Origin: an uncultured Clostridia bacterium
GTDB lineage: Bacteria; Bacillota; Clostridia; Christensenellales; Borkfalkiaceae
DNA length: 64,000 nt
Direction of reading: 5' to 3'
NCBI GenBank assembly: GCA_947623655.1
Contig: CANQHG010000008.1
Coordinates: 1 to 64,000 of the forward strand
Part shown: positions 15,801-23,925 of the stretch, one piece after another
Numbering within the stretch: the first letter of the stretch is position 1
Layout of the letters: each line of letters opens with the position of its first letter
Notes under the pieces: generated by a model
Databases searched by the model: none
Told to the model about the DNA's origin: nothing
The model's input: only the letters and a program-made list of their open reading frames with translations
Made by a program: the position numbers and the translations under genes

Positions 15801-15991
15801 CCATTCCTGAATTACGTGCCTTAGGCGGAATTTACTTCCGCCGTTGGCGACCCAATTCGGCGCATACCTGCGCCTCGTTGTCTTTCAAGGGAGCATAATT
15901 CGTGGGGTGATAAGGCGCGGAAATGTAATATGCCGACCCCTCGAACACTTTCTTTTCGAAGGCCGTAGGCCGAGCAAAGAAATGTTCGAAA
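15801..15991. repeat. R element, tandem copy 2 (191 bp)
   Basis: Second direct copy, nearly identical to 15610-15800. Its terminal palindrome has the intact TGTTCGAAA end at 15983-15991, three bases from the ffh stop codon. There are no open frames of coding quality in the 578 bp between ffh and rpsP. Confidence 0.9.
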
Positions 15992-15994
15992 GAG

Positions 15995-17314
15995 CTAAAA
16001 CGGCAATTTCATCTTTCCCTTGCCGCCGCGGAAACGCTTCATAAGTTCTTTCGTCTGTTCGAATTGCCTGAGAAGTTGGTTGACGTCCTGTATCGTCGTC
16101 CCCGACCCGAGGGCGATGCGCCGCTTGCGGGAATAGTTGACGATCTGCGGATTGTCGCGCTCTTTTGGCGTCATCGACAAAATGATCGCGCGCACGCGCT
16201 CTATCTTGCTCTCATCGATGTCCCCTTCTTTAAGTTTCATCTTCCCCGCGCCGGGAAGCATACTCACGAGCGCCCCCGCGCCGCCCATCTTTTTGAGCGT
16301 TTCGAATTGGGTGAGATAGTCGGAGAGGGTGAAAGAATTTTCACGCATTTTGCGTTCCATCTCTTTCGCCTGCTGTTCGGTGACGGCCTCCTGCGCCTTT
16401 TCGATGAGAGACAGCACATCCCCCATGCCAAGAATACGCGAAGCCATGCGGTCGGGATAGAAAGGTTCGAGATCGGTGATCTTCTCGCCCACGCCGATAA
16501 ATTTGATGGGCTTCCCCGTCACGGCCTTGATAGAAAGGCATGCGCCGCCGCGCGTGTCACCGTCGAGCTTGGTGAGGATGACGCCCGTGACGTCGAGGCG
16601 GGAGTTGAACGTTTCGGCGACGTTTACCGCGTCCTGACCCGTCATTGCGTCGACCGTAAGAAGAATTTCGGTGACATCGACCTCTTTTTTGATATCTTCA
16701 AGCTCCTGCATGAGCTTTTCGTCGATGTGGAGCCGTCCCGCCGTATCGATCACGACGGTATCAAATCCCATCTTCCGCGCGTATTCCACGGCCTGCTTCG
16801 CCGTTTTCGGGGGCGCCTGCGTGCCCTTTTCAAAAACTTCCGCACCCGCCTTCGCGCCGACGACTTTCAGTTGGTCGATCGCCGCAGGACGGTAGATGTC
16901 GCACGCGACGAGAAGCGGCTTCTTGCCCTGTTTTTTGAGCTGGACGGCGAGCTTTGCGCACATCGTCGTCTTGCCCGCGCCCTGAAGACCGCACATCATG
17001 ATGACCGTGGGAGGTTTGGGAGAGATCTCGAGTTTGGAATTCCCAGAGCCCATGAGGGCGATGAGTTCGTCGTTGACGATCTTGATGACCTGTTGGGCGG
17101 GATTGAGACTTTCGAGAACTTGTTGCCCAACCGCTTTCTCGCTCACTTCGGCGATGAAATTTTTGGCGACTTTAAGGTTGACGTCCGCTTCCAGAAGGGC
17201 AATGCGCACCTCGCGCATGGCCTGCCTTATTTCGAGCTCGGTGAGTTTCCCGCGCTTGGTAAGTTTTGAAAAGATATGGTTGAGCCGCTCGGAGAGCGAT
17301 GCGAAAAGCGCCAT
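15995..17314 (-). CDS. ffh: Signal recognition particle protein Ffh
   Basis: SRP54 GTPase, 439 aa, which binds the 4.5S/6S SRP RNA and signal sequences and docks with FtsY (gene at 18102). Domains: N helical bundle (1-85), G domain with P-loop GLQGAGKTT, DTAGR and TKLDGDTRGG, and a methionine-rich M domain (about 300-439). Start ATG at 17314 immediately follows the ylxM stop. The SRP RNA gene itself was not found in this window. Confidence 0.98.
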   Translation of the reverse strand: MALFASLSERLNHIFSKLTKRGKLTELEIRQAMREVRIALLEADVNLKVAKNFIAEVSEKAVGQQVLESLNPAQQVIKIVNDELIALMGSGNSKLEISPKPPTVIMMCGLQGAGKTTMCAKLAVQLKKQGKKPLLVACDIYRPAAIDQLKVVGAKAGAEVFEKGTQAPPKTAKQAVEYARKMGFDTVVIDTAGRLHIDEKLMQELEDIKKEVDVTEILLTVDAMTGQDAVNVAETFNSRLDVTGVILTKLDGDTRGGACLSIKAVTGKPIKFIGVGEKITDLEPFYPDRMASRILGMGDVLSLIEKAQEAVTEQQAKEMERKMRENSFTLSDYLTQFETLKKMGGAGALVSMLPGAGKMKLKEGDIDESKIERVRAIILSMTPKERDNPQIVNYSRKRRIALGSGTTIQDVNQLLRQFEQTKELMKRFRGGKGKMKLPF

Positions 17315-17692
17315 TCAATTCTCCTCTTTGTCGAGATCGACCGTCTCGCCGACTTCGACTTTTTCAATGATGTCGTCCATTTCCCGCGTGAATGCGGGGT
17401 GATTGGCTTTAAACTTTTCAAGCGCCCGCGTGACATCCGTCATCATGAACGAAACGGCGAGCGCGTATTTTTGGTTTTGTTCGTTGAAGCGGAGTTTTTC
17501 TTCGTAAAAGTCGAGAAGTTCGCGGCTCGTTTTCAGCGCGTCCGAGACGGCCTGCTTGGAGATCCCTTTTTCCTCGGCGATCTCGGAGAGGGAAAGGTCG
17601 TACATATAGTACTTTTCGCAGATCTCCCGCTGGCTATCGGTGAGGAGCGGGCCGTATGCGTCCCAAAGCTGCAAATATCTCAAATCTTTCAT
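17315..17692 (-). CDS. ylxM: SRP-associated helix-turn-helix protein YlxM
   Basis: YlxM (UPF0122) family, 125 aa, a sigma-70-region-4-like helix-turn-helix protein encoded with ffh that modulates SRP in some Gram-positives. Seen: EICEKYYMYDLSLSEIAEEKGISKQAVSDALK. No Shine-Dalgarno site precedes the ATG at 17692: the -10 box TATAAT ends only nine bases upstream, so the transcript is predicted to have a 2-3 base leader. It is directly coupled to ffh. Confidence 0.93.
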   Translation of the reverse strand: MKDLRYLQLWDAYGPLLTDSQREICEKYYMYDLSLSEIAEEKGISKQAVSDALKTSRELLDFYEEKLRFNEQNQKYALAVSFMMTDVTRALEKFKANHPAFTREMDDIIEKVEVGETVDLDKEEN

Positions 17693-17701
17693 TGTATCGA
17701 C

Positions 17702-17730
17702 ATTATATCAAACAAAAATCCCCCTGTCAA
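17702..17730 (-). promoter_or_regulatory. Consensus sigma-A promoter of ylxM-ffh
   Basis: TTGACA (17725-17730), 17-base spacer, TATAAT (17702-17707) on the minus strand, matching consensus at all twelve positions. The -35 lies inside an inverted repeat, CTGTCAAG / CTTGACAG (about 17724-17747), which could be an operator or the stem of a terminator for upstream transcripts. Confidence 0.88.
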
Positions 17731-17767
17731 GCATTTTTCCTTGACAGAGGGAAAAATTAAAAATTGA

Positions 17768-17910
17768 GGTATGCGCTCATCCTGAGCCGTAGGTGAAGGA
17801 TCTCATGAATTAAGAATTGTGGTAGTACGCTCAGAATGAGCGGCGGGGACCAATTCCCCCACCATCGCCTGCGGCGGAGCCTCCCCCCAAAGGGGGTAGG
17901 CCTTTTCCCC
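17768..17910. repeat. B and D repeat units upstream of ylxM
   Basis: About 17768-17850 is a B-type element (GCGCTCATCCTGAG ... ACGCTCAGAATGAGCGG). About 17856-17910 is a D unit with the hairpin GCCTCCCCCC / GGGGGTAGGC followed by CTTTT. The order B-D-R continues into the R copy at 17918 and recurs at 19048-19476. No gene is seen between 17693 and 18101. Confidence 0.75.
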
Positions 17911-17917
17911 CTACGGC

Positions 17918-18099
17918 CCATTCCAAATCACGGCGCGTGGCGGGGTCTCCCCGCCTAAGCGCACCCCATTCGGTACCCTACGGGAACCTTATTGTCCTTG
18001 CAAAGTACCTTACGAAACAAGATGATCGATGCTCTGAGCACTTTCGCTCGAACACTTTCTTTTCGAAAGCCCTAAGGCCGAGCAAAGAAATGTTCGAAA
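17918..18099. repeat. R element copy downstream of ftsY
   Basis: Same hairpin layout as 15610-15800 with different stem sequences: GGCGGGG (17939-17945) / CCCCGCC (17949-17955); GGTACCC (17972-17978) / GGGAACC (17982-17988); AAAGT (18002-18006) / ACTTT (18040-18044); terminal palindrome about 18047-18098. The TGTTCGAAA end is two bases from the ftsY stop. Confidence 0.88.
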
Positions 18100-18101
18100 C
18101 C

Positions 18102-18998
18102 TTAGAAGAATCCCTCCACGAACTGTTCGGCGTCGAAAAGTTCCAGATCGTCGATCTTTTCCCCGACGCCCGCAAAGACGACGGGCACCTTGAGTTCGCC
18201 GCAGAGGGAAAACACAAACCCACCCTTTGCCGTGCCGTCGAGCTTGGTCAAAACGATGCCGTCGAGATCGACCGCCTCGTTGAATACGCTCGCCTGTGAG
18301 AAAGCATTCTGTCCCGTTGTGGCGTCGAGCACCAAAAATTTATAGAACGCCGCCTCGGGGAACTCCCTTTCGACAACTCTGTCCATCTTGGAGAGTTCTT
18401 TCATGAGGTTATCTTTCACATGAAGCCGCCCCGCCGTATCGATGAGGAGGACGTCCGTTTTCCTCGCCTTGGCGGAAGACACGGCGTCGAACACAACGGC
18501 CGAGGGATCGCTCCCTTCTTCATGTTTGACGATGCGGACCTTAGCGCGTTCCGCCCAGATCTCGAGCTGTTCGGTCGCCGCCGCCCTGAACGTATCCGCC
18601 GCCGCCACAGTGACGGATTTTTTCTGCCTGACGAAATAATTCGCAACTTTTCCGATCGTGGTAGTCTTGCCGACGCCGTTCACGCCGACGAACATAATAA
18701 CGCATGGATAGGTGAATGCGGGCACGGGCGCCTCGTTGAGGGTATCTTCGAGGATATCTTTTAAAAGATCTGTGACATATTGCTCGTCTTTAATCTTTCC
18801 GCCGATGGCCTCTTCCTTGACTTGTTCTACAACATCTTCGGCAGTCGTCACCCCGACATCGGCGGAGATGAGGATCTCCTCGAGCTCATCGTAGAAGGCG
18901 TCGCCGAGCTTATTTTTTAAAAAGAGCTGGCGGAGTTTGGTCGCAACAGAGTCGCGCGTTTTTTTGAGTGCATCTCTGATTTTACTGAATATTCCCAT
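18102..18998 (-). CDS. ftsY: SRP receptor GTPase FtsY
   Basis: SRP receptor of 298 aa that delivers SRP-ribosome complexes to SecYEG at the membrane. Seen: NG domains with GVNGVGKTTTIGK, DTAGRLHVK and TKLDGTAKGG, and a short N-terminus lacking the long acidic A domain of E. coli FtsY, as usual for Bacillota. Start MGIFSKIRDAL at 18998. It normally follows smc directly; here 659 bp of repeats intervene. Confidence 0.97.
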   Translation of the reverse strand: MGIFSKIRDALKKTRDSVATKLRQLFLKNKLGDAFYDELEEILISADVGVTTAEDVVEQVKEEAIGGKIKDEQYVTDLLKDILEDTLNEAPVPAFTYPCVIMFVGVNGVGKTTTIGKVANYFVRQKKSVTVAAADTFRAAATEQLEIWAERAKVRIVKHEEGSDPSAVVFDAVSSAKARKTDVLLIDTAGRLHVKDNLMKELSKMDRVVEREFPEAAFYKFLVLDATTGQNAFSQASVFNEAVDLDGIVLTKLDGTAKGGFVFSLCGELKVPVVFAGVGEKIDDLELFDAEQFVEGFF

Positions 18999-19047
18999 AA
19001 AAAACCACACTTATGTTTCGATTTTTGATGTTTGCGAATGCGAGGAG

Positions 19048-19210
19048 GCTCATGCTGAGCGTACGCGAAGCATCCCATAAAACCCTTAGAATCCGCCCGT
19101 TTGAGGGGTTTCTTCGGCCGCTGGCGCTCTCTCTGAATAAGCAGCGGGGACTATTCCCCCCACCACCGCCTGCGGCGGAGCCTCCCCCCAAAGGGGGTAG
19201 GCCTTTTGCC
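19048..19210. repeat. B and D repeat units between ftsY and smc
   Basis: 19048-19145 is a diverged B-type element (GCTCATGCTGAGCG at its left end), close to the one at 31955-32065. 19151-19210 is a D unit, nearly identical over about 45 bp to those at 17856-17910 and 33855-33910. They lead into an R copy in the same order as upstream of ylxM. Confidence 0.75.
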
Positions 19211-19219
19211 TCCTATGAA

Positions 19220-19476
19220 CCATTCCAACATCACGGCGCGTGGCGGGGTCTCCCCGCCTAAGCGCACCCCCATTTGGTACCCTACGGGAACCTTATTGTC
19301 CTTGCATATAACGCTTCCGCGGCCAACTTGATTGATGAACGGGGAAGGTTCGCTCGAACACTTTCTTTTCGTAGGCCCGCGAGATTCTTCGCTTCGCTCA
19401 GAATGACGCGCGGGGCAGAATGACGCGCGGGCGAACTCCCTACGCGTCCGCGGGCCGAGTAAAGAAATGTTCGAAA
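19220..19476. repeat. R element copy with nested B insertion
   Basis: Stems: GGCGGGG/CCCCGCC; GGTACCC/GGGAACC; CTTCC (19314-19318) / GGAAG (19343-19347) with an inner CTTG (19327-19330) / CGGG (19340-19343); then the terminal palindrome, whose arms (TCGAACACTTTCTTTTCG ... AAAGAAATGTTCGAAA) are separated by a B-type repeat at about 19376-19450. It is followed directly by another R copy. Confidence 0.87.
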
Positions 19477-19654
19477 CCATTCCAACATCACGTGCCTCAG
19501 GCGGAATTCACTTCCGCCATGGGCGGCCCAATTCGGCGCATACCTGCGCCTTGTTGTTTTCAAGGATGCGTCGTTCGTGGGGTGATAAGGCTCGGAAATG
19601 TAATAAGCCGACCCCTCGAACGATTTGTTTTCGCAGAAAACAAATCGTTCGAAA
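19477..19654. repeat. R element copy downstream of smc
   Basis: Carries the GGCGGAA/TTCCGCC, GGCGCA/TGCGCC and GGGGT/ACCCC stem set. Its terminal palindrome (about 19615-19653) is a different, near-perfect hairpin, CGAACGATTTGTTTTCG / AAAACAAATCGTTCG. The end is three bases from the smc stop. Confidence 0.88.
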
Positions 19655-19657
19655 CAC

Positions 19658-22600
19658 TCACATCACCGTATCCCCGCCCAGTCTCGACTCAACTTCGGAG
19701 AGTTTGACGGAGACGATCTTCGAAACGCCTTTCTCTTCCATCGTGACGCCGAAGAGGCTGTCGGCCTGATTCATCGTAGGCTTTCTGTGCGTGATGACGA
19801 TAAACTGCGTGTCCTGCGAGAATTTCTTGAGATATTTCGCGAACCTGTCGACATTGGCCTCGTCGAGCGCCGCCTCGATCTCGTCGAGGATACAGAACGG
19901 CATGGGATTGGCTTTGAGAATGGCAAACAAGATCGCGATCGCGGTGAGCGCCCGCTCGCCGCCCGACAAAAGGGATATTTTGGCAAGTTTTTTCCCGGGC
20001 GGGCATGCGATGATCTCCACGCCCGCGTCGAGCGGGTCAATGCAGTCGGTATAATCGAGCTGCATCTCCGCCTTGCCGCCGCCGAAGAGTTCCTTAAAGA
20101 TCTGCGTAAAGTTTTTATTGATCTCGTTGAAACCCTCGTCGAAGCGCCGCTGCATCTCCGCTTTCAGATCTTCGAGCACGGTGTTGAGGTCTACGATCCC
20201 CTTATCGAGATCCTCTTTCTGCGTCTGCATTTCGCTGTAACGCTCGAAGAGAGCCGCATAATCTTCCTCTGCGTTGGCATTGACAGGCCCGAGCGCCGTG
20301 ATCTTTCTCTTTAAATTGGCGATATTGTTGGCGGCCTGCGAGAGGTCGTATTCGGGATCCCTGTATCCGAGCGCCGTCTCGTAGGTGAGCTGATATTCCT
20401 CTTCGATGCGTTGTTGCATGTTCTCGAGAAGCGTCTCCGCCTTGGAGATCTCCAGCTCGCTCTGGTGCTTCTTTTCGGAGAGCGTCATTTGCCGCGCCAG
20501 AAGTTTTCTCTTTTCGTCGGCGAGAAGGGTCTGCCGCTGATAGACGGTCTTTTTCTCCTCTTCCGCTTCGGCGAGTTTTTTCCTGAGAATGGCAACGGCC
20601 TGCTGTTCTTCCTCGGTGAGCGCGGCTTTCTCTTCGTCCCGCTTCAGGGCCTCGATCTGCTTTTCCGTTCCCGCGATGGTCGCCCGCGTCTCTTCGACTT
20701 TTTTCAACAGATCGGCTTTTTCCTGTTTGAGGCGCGCGATATTATCTTCCTCCGAAGCGAGCGTGCTCGTGAGCGTCGCCCTCTCCACCTCGAGCGCATG
20801 CAACTTTTCGGCGAGCGCGTCGCGGCTCTCCTTGAGCTTTCCGCTCTCGAGCTCTCTCTCGCTCGCTTCTTGCGCCGCCTCGCTGCGGATGCGGTTCAGG
20901 AGCTCCTCGTTCTCCGCCGAGGAAAGCACCTCGCTTTCGAGTTCGTCTGCCTTGCGCGTGAGCTGTGCGAGAAGCGACGTGAAATCGGCGATATCTTTGT
21001 CGGCGTCGGCGATGAGCGAGACGATCGCGAGCTCCTTTTGGGAGAGCGCGGCGAGGTTGGCGGTCTCTTCCTGTACTTTAACGCGGAACGCCTCGTACTT
21101 TGCCCGCGCCTCGTCGAGGTCTCTGCCGCACGATTCGAGCGCACCTTTGAGCTTTTCGATCGTCGCCGCCTTTTTTGCGATCTCGTCCTCGCACTCCTTG
21201 ATTCTGCGTTCTCCCGCGAACAGATGTCCGCTCTCTTTTTTCCGCGAACCGCCCGTAATGGCGCCCGACGTTGCGATCGTGTCACCGTCGAGGGTGACGA
21301 TGCGGAATGCGTGAGGATATCTCTTCGAAATGTTCGTCGCGCTCGCGATCGTATCGCAGATGAGCGTATTGCCGAGAAGATTGGTGACGACGCTGCTATA
21401 GTAGCGGTCGTATTTTACGAGTTCGTCCGCAAGGCCGACCGCGCCGCTCTCACGGAGCGCCATACGCACTTCCGCCGAGTTGACGCGGGCCCGCATGCCG
21501 TCCACGGGCAGGAATGTAACGACGCCCCAGCCCGTCTTTTTCAGGTATTCGACGAGATATCTCGCGTCGTCCTGCGTGGCGGTGACGAGGTTCTGCATGG
21601 CGGCGCCGAACGCCGTCTCGATGGCGACTTCGTACTTTTTATCGGTATGTACGATATCCGCGATCGCGCCCTTGACGCGCTTCCCCACTTCGGGATTGCG
21701 CTGCGCCTCGAGCTGGAGACGGCGCACGGAGTCGCGGTAGCCCTCGAATTGGTTTTTGAGGCTCTTATAGAGCTCCAGATTGTTTTTATAGCTCGCGATG
21801 GACGAGTTGCACTCCACGATCTCCTGCGAGATCCTGCGCTCGCTGTTGGCGAGGTCGGCGATCTCGGAGGCGAGGTCGCTCTCCTCGTCGTTCTTCTTGT
21901 CGAGAAACTTCGCGCAGGCGTCTTTCGCTTTGAGGCACTCCTCTTTCTGGCGAAGATATTCCGTGCGGCGGGTCTGCGCCTTGTCGATGGCCTGTCTGAC
22001 TTCCGCCGCCCTGTCCTGCGCGGCGTCGCGCTTTGCGGCGAGACTCCCCGCGTTCGCTCTGAGGTCTGCAAGGTTCTCGACGGACGAGAGCTCGCTCGCC
22101 CTCTTTTCGACGGAAAGCTTTTCGTAGGCGAGAAGCCTTGCCTCCGCCTCCCGCACTTTCATCGTGAGCCCCGTGCATTCCTTTTCGATCTCGGTGAAGC
22201 GTTGCCGCCCCTTTTCGAGCTTCGCGCCGCTCTCCAGAACAAGTCCGTCGATCGCCTTTGTGCGGCGGATCGAATAGTCCACTGTCTCAGACGCCGCGGC
22301 AAGCTCGCGTTTATAGCTGTCGATACGGGCGCCCAGCACCTTGGCTTCGCCCGTCTTGTGTTCCATGCCGACCTCGTAGAGGCGGAGATCGTCGTTGAGA
22401 TCGCGCAGTCTCGCGTCCGTTCCCTCGACCTGTTCCCTTGCTTTGGTCTCCTCTTCGTCCACTTCCGAAAGACGTGCCTCTACGCCCGTGAGTTCGCTCT
22501 CCGCCTCTTCGATACGGCGGCGGTGCTTGTCCGTCTCTTCGGTGAAGTTCTCGTAGCGGAGAAGATATGTATTGACTTCCTCATGGCGGAGTTGTTCGTA

Positions 22601-23254
22601 ATATCCGCGGTACTTTTTCGCGGTCTCTGCCTGCTGTTCGAGGGGGCGGAGCTGTTTTTCCGCCTCGTCCATACGCTGGACGAATACGGTGAGGTTGTCT
22701 CTGGCATTCTGGAGCTTGCTCTCGATCTCGCGGCGCTGGAGTTTGAATTTCATGACGCCCGTCGCCTCTTCGAAGACGGCGCGCCTCTCCTCAGGCTTGG
22801 CGTTCATGATGAGGTCGACCCTGTTCTGCCCGATGATGGAATACCCCTCTTTGCCGATGCCGACGTCGTGCAGAAGGGAGACGATCTCTTTGAGCCTGCA
22901 CGGTTGCATGTTGAGAAGATATTCGCTCTCGCCCGAACGGTACAGACGGCGGGTCATTGCGACCTCGCTGTAATCGATATCGAAAAGCCGATTGGCGTTG
23001 TCGAAGACGAGCGTAACTTCGCAATAACTGAGCTGCCGTCTCGTCTCGGTGCCGTTGAAGATGACGTCTTGCATGGAAGTGCCGCGGAGGGCCTTTGCCG
23101 ACTGTTCGCCGAGCACCCATCTCACGGCGTCGGCGACGTTGGATTTACCGCAGCCGTTGGGGCCGACGATACAAGTAACGCCGTCCTCGAATTTGATAGA
23201 CGTCTTGTCCGCAAAGGACTTGAAGCCGACCACTCTGATCTCTTTCAGGTTCAA
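19658..23254 (-). CDS. smc: Chromosome segregation ATPase SMC
   Basis: SMC, 1198 aa, the condensin-like ATPase that organises and segregates chromosomes with ScpA/ScpB. Seen: N-terminal head with Walker A GPNGCGKSN (near residue 32), two long coiled coils, a central hinge (about 500-680, including GAITGGSRKKESGHL), and a C-terminal head with signature LSGGERALTAIAILFA and Walker B FCILDEIEAALDEAN. Full length. The start is TTG at 23254: MNLKEIRVVGFKSFADK aligns with SMC N-termini, and the TTG overlaps the rnc stop as TTGA behind a GAGAGGG site. Confidence 0.98.
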   Translation of the reverse strand: MNLKEIRVVGFKSFADKTSIKFEDGVTCIVGPNGCGKSNVADAVRWVLGEQSAKALRGTSMQDVIFNGTETRRQLSYCEVTLVFDNANRLFDIDYSEVAMTRRLYRSGESEYLLNMQPCRLKEIVSLLHDVGIGKEGYSIIGQNRVDLIMNAKPEERRAVFEEATGVMKFKLQRREIESKLQNARDNLTVFVQRMDEAEKQLRPLEQQAETAKKYRGYYEQLRHEEVNTYLLRYENFTEETDKHRRRIEEAESELTGVEARLSEVDEEETKAREQVEGTDARLRDLNDDLRLYEVGMEHKTGEAKVLGARIDSYKRELAAASETVDYSIRRTKAIDGLVLESGAKLEKGRQRFTEIEKECTGLTMKVREAEARLLAYEKLSVEKRASELSSVENLADLRANAGSLAAKRDAAQDRAAEVRQAIDKAQTRRTEYLRQKEECLKAKDACAKFLDKKNDEESDLASEIADLANSERRISQEIVECNSSIASYKNNLELYKSLKNQFEGYRDSVRRLQLEAQRNPEVGKRVKGAIADIVHTDKKYEVAIETAFGAAMQNLVTATQDDARYLVEYLKKTGWGVVTFLPVDGMRARVNSAEVRMALRESGAVGLADELVKYDRYYSSVVTNLLGNTLICDTIASATNISKRYPHAFRIVTLDGDTIATSGAITGGSRKKESGHLFAGERRIKECEDEIAKKAATIEKLKGALESCGRDLDEARAKYEAFRVKVQEETANLAALSQKELAIVSLIADADKDIADFTSLLAQLTRKADELESEVLSSAENEELLNRIRSEAAQEASERELESGKLKESRDALAEKLHALEVERATLTSTLASEEDNIARLKQEKADLLKKVEETRATIAGTEKQIEALKRDEEKAALTEEEQQAVAILRKKLAEAEEEKKTVYQRQTLLADEKRKLLARQMTLSEKKHQSELEISKAETLLENMQQRIEEEYQLTYETALGYRDPEYDLSQAANNIANLKRKITALGPVNANAEEDYAALFERYSEMQTQKEDLDKGIVDLNTVLEDLKAEMQRRFDEGFNEINKNFTQIFKELFGGGKAEMQLDYTDCIDPLDAGVEIIACPPGKKLAKISLLSGGERALTAIAILFAILKANPMPFCILDEIEAALDEANVDRFAKYLKKFSQDTQFIVITHRKPTMNQADSLFGVTMEEKGVSKIVSVKLSEVESRLGGDTVM

Positions 23255-23925
23255 TGTTTTTCCCTCTCTTTGAGTTTTTCAAGGAGCGTCTTCGCGGCCG
23301 CTTCCTTTGCCGCCTGTTTGCTCTTTCCCCTGCCGCCGCCGCTTTCTCCGAGCGCTCTGACTTCGGCATAAAATTCCCCGTTTTCAAGGCGCTCCCGATA
23401 ATCGGGCGTCACTTTCGCCCTCTCCTGCACATACACTTGCAGGGCGGAGATGGGGCTCTCCATATCCATGTATTGAAGATTTCTCTCTAAAAATTGTTTT
23501 GCTTGTCCGATCCCGCCGTCCAGATAGATGCCCGCCGTGACCGCTTCAAAGAGGCTCGACTGCACTTTTCCGTCCTTGCCGCCCATGTCCTCTTCGCGGT
23601 TGGAATGACGCAAAAATTTCATGAGACCGAGCCGTTCCGCAACGGGGGTGAGGGCTTCCTTGGAGACATATCCTTTCCGCTTTTCCGTCAGTTTTCCCTC
23701 GTCCTTTTTGCACGTCCGGAAGAGAAAATCGGAGACGACAAACTCGATCACGGCGTCTCCCAAAAACTCCAGCCGCTCATTGTCCTCGCCGCCGTGGGCA
23801 ACGTTGTTGCGGTAGGTGGAATGGGTGAAGCAAGTCTTTAAGAGTTCTTTATTTTTGAAGACATAGCCAAGCGCCCGTTCCGCCTCTTCCGCCGTAGCCG
23901 CCGTCCAGTCTTCGCCGTTTCTCAT
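23251..23925 (-). CDS. rnc: Ribonuclease III
   Basis: dsRNA-specific endonuclease, 224 aa, processing rRNA precursors and structured RNAs. Seen: catalytic ERLEFLGDAV (about residues 40-50), a second acidic motif LFEAVTAGIYLDGG, and a C-terminal dsRNA-binding domain (SKQAAKEAAAKTLLEKL). The ATG at 23925 overlaps the plsX stop by four bases. The acpP gene that often lies between plsX and rnc is absent. Possible substrates include the hairpin repeats in transcripts of this region; that is an inference. Confidence 0.97.
   Translation of the reverse strand: MRNGEDWTAATAEEAERALGYVFKNKELLKTCFTHSTYRNNVAHGGEDNERLEFLGDAVIEFVVSDFLFRTCKKDEGKLTEKRKGYVSKEALTPVAERLGLMKFLRHSNREEDMGGKDGKVQSSLFEAVTAGIYLDGGIGQAKQFLERNLQYMDMESPISALQVYVQERAKVTPDYRERLENGEFYAEVRALGESGGGRGKSKQAAKEAAAKTLLEKLKEREKH

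Noticed and set aside
15610..15991. Tandem 191-bp repeats considered as a CRISPR array
   Set aside because: Only two long units, no short repeat-spacer periodicity, no unique spacers and no cas genes nearby.
15942..15997. R palindromes considered as integron attC sites
   Set aside because: The conserved attC core sites (GTTRRRY and RYYYAAC) are not present, no integrase is seen, and the flanking genes are core genes, not cassettes.
17722..17748. Inverted repeat at the ylxM promoter considered a simple terminator
   Set aside because: The T-run on the minus strand is displaced by several bases and the repeat contains a perfect -35; it is left as ambiguous rather than called a terminator.
23252..23254. 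TTG start of smc considered an annotation or sequencing error
   Set aside because: The encoded N-terminus aligns with SMC proteins, a purine-rich site precedes it and it overlaps the rnc stop in the normal way; TTG is an accepted start codon.
20411..23371. Very long open frame on the plus strand antisense to smc
   Set aside because: A shadow of GC-biased codon use in smc; no recognisable domain, low-complexity charged composition, no ribosome-binding site. The same applies to long frames antisense to the ribosomal operons (for example 28793-30691).
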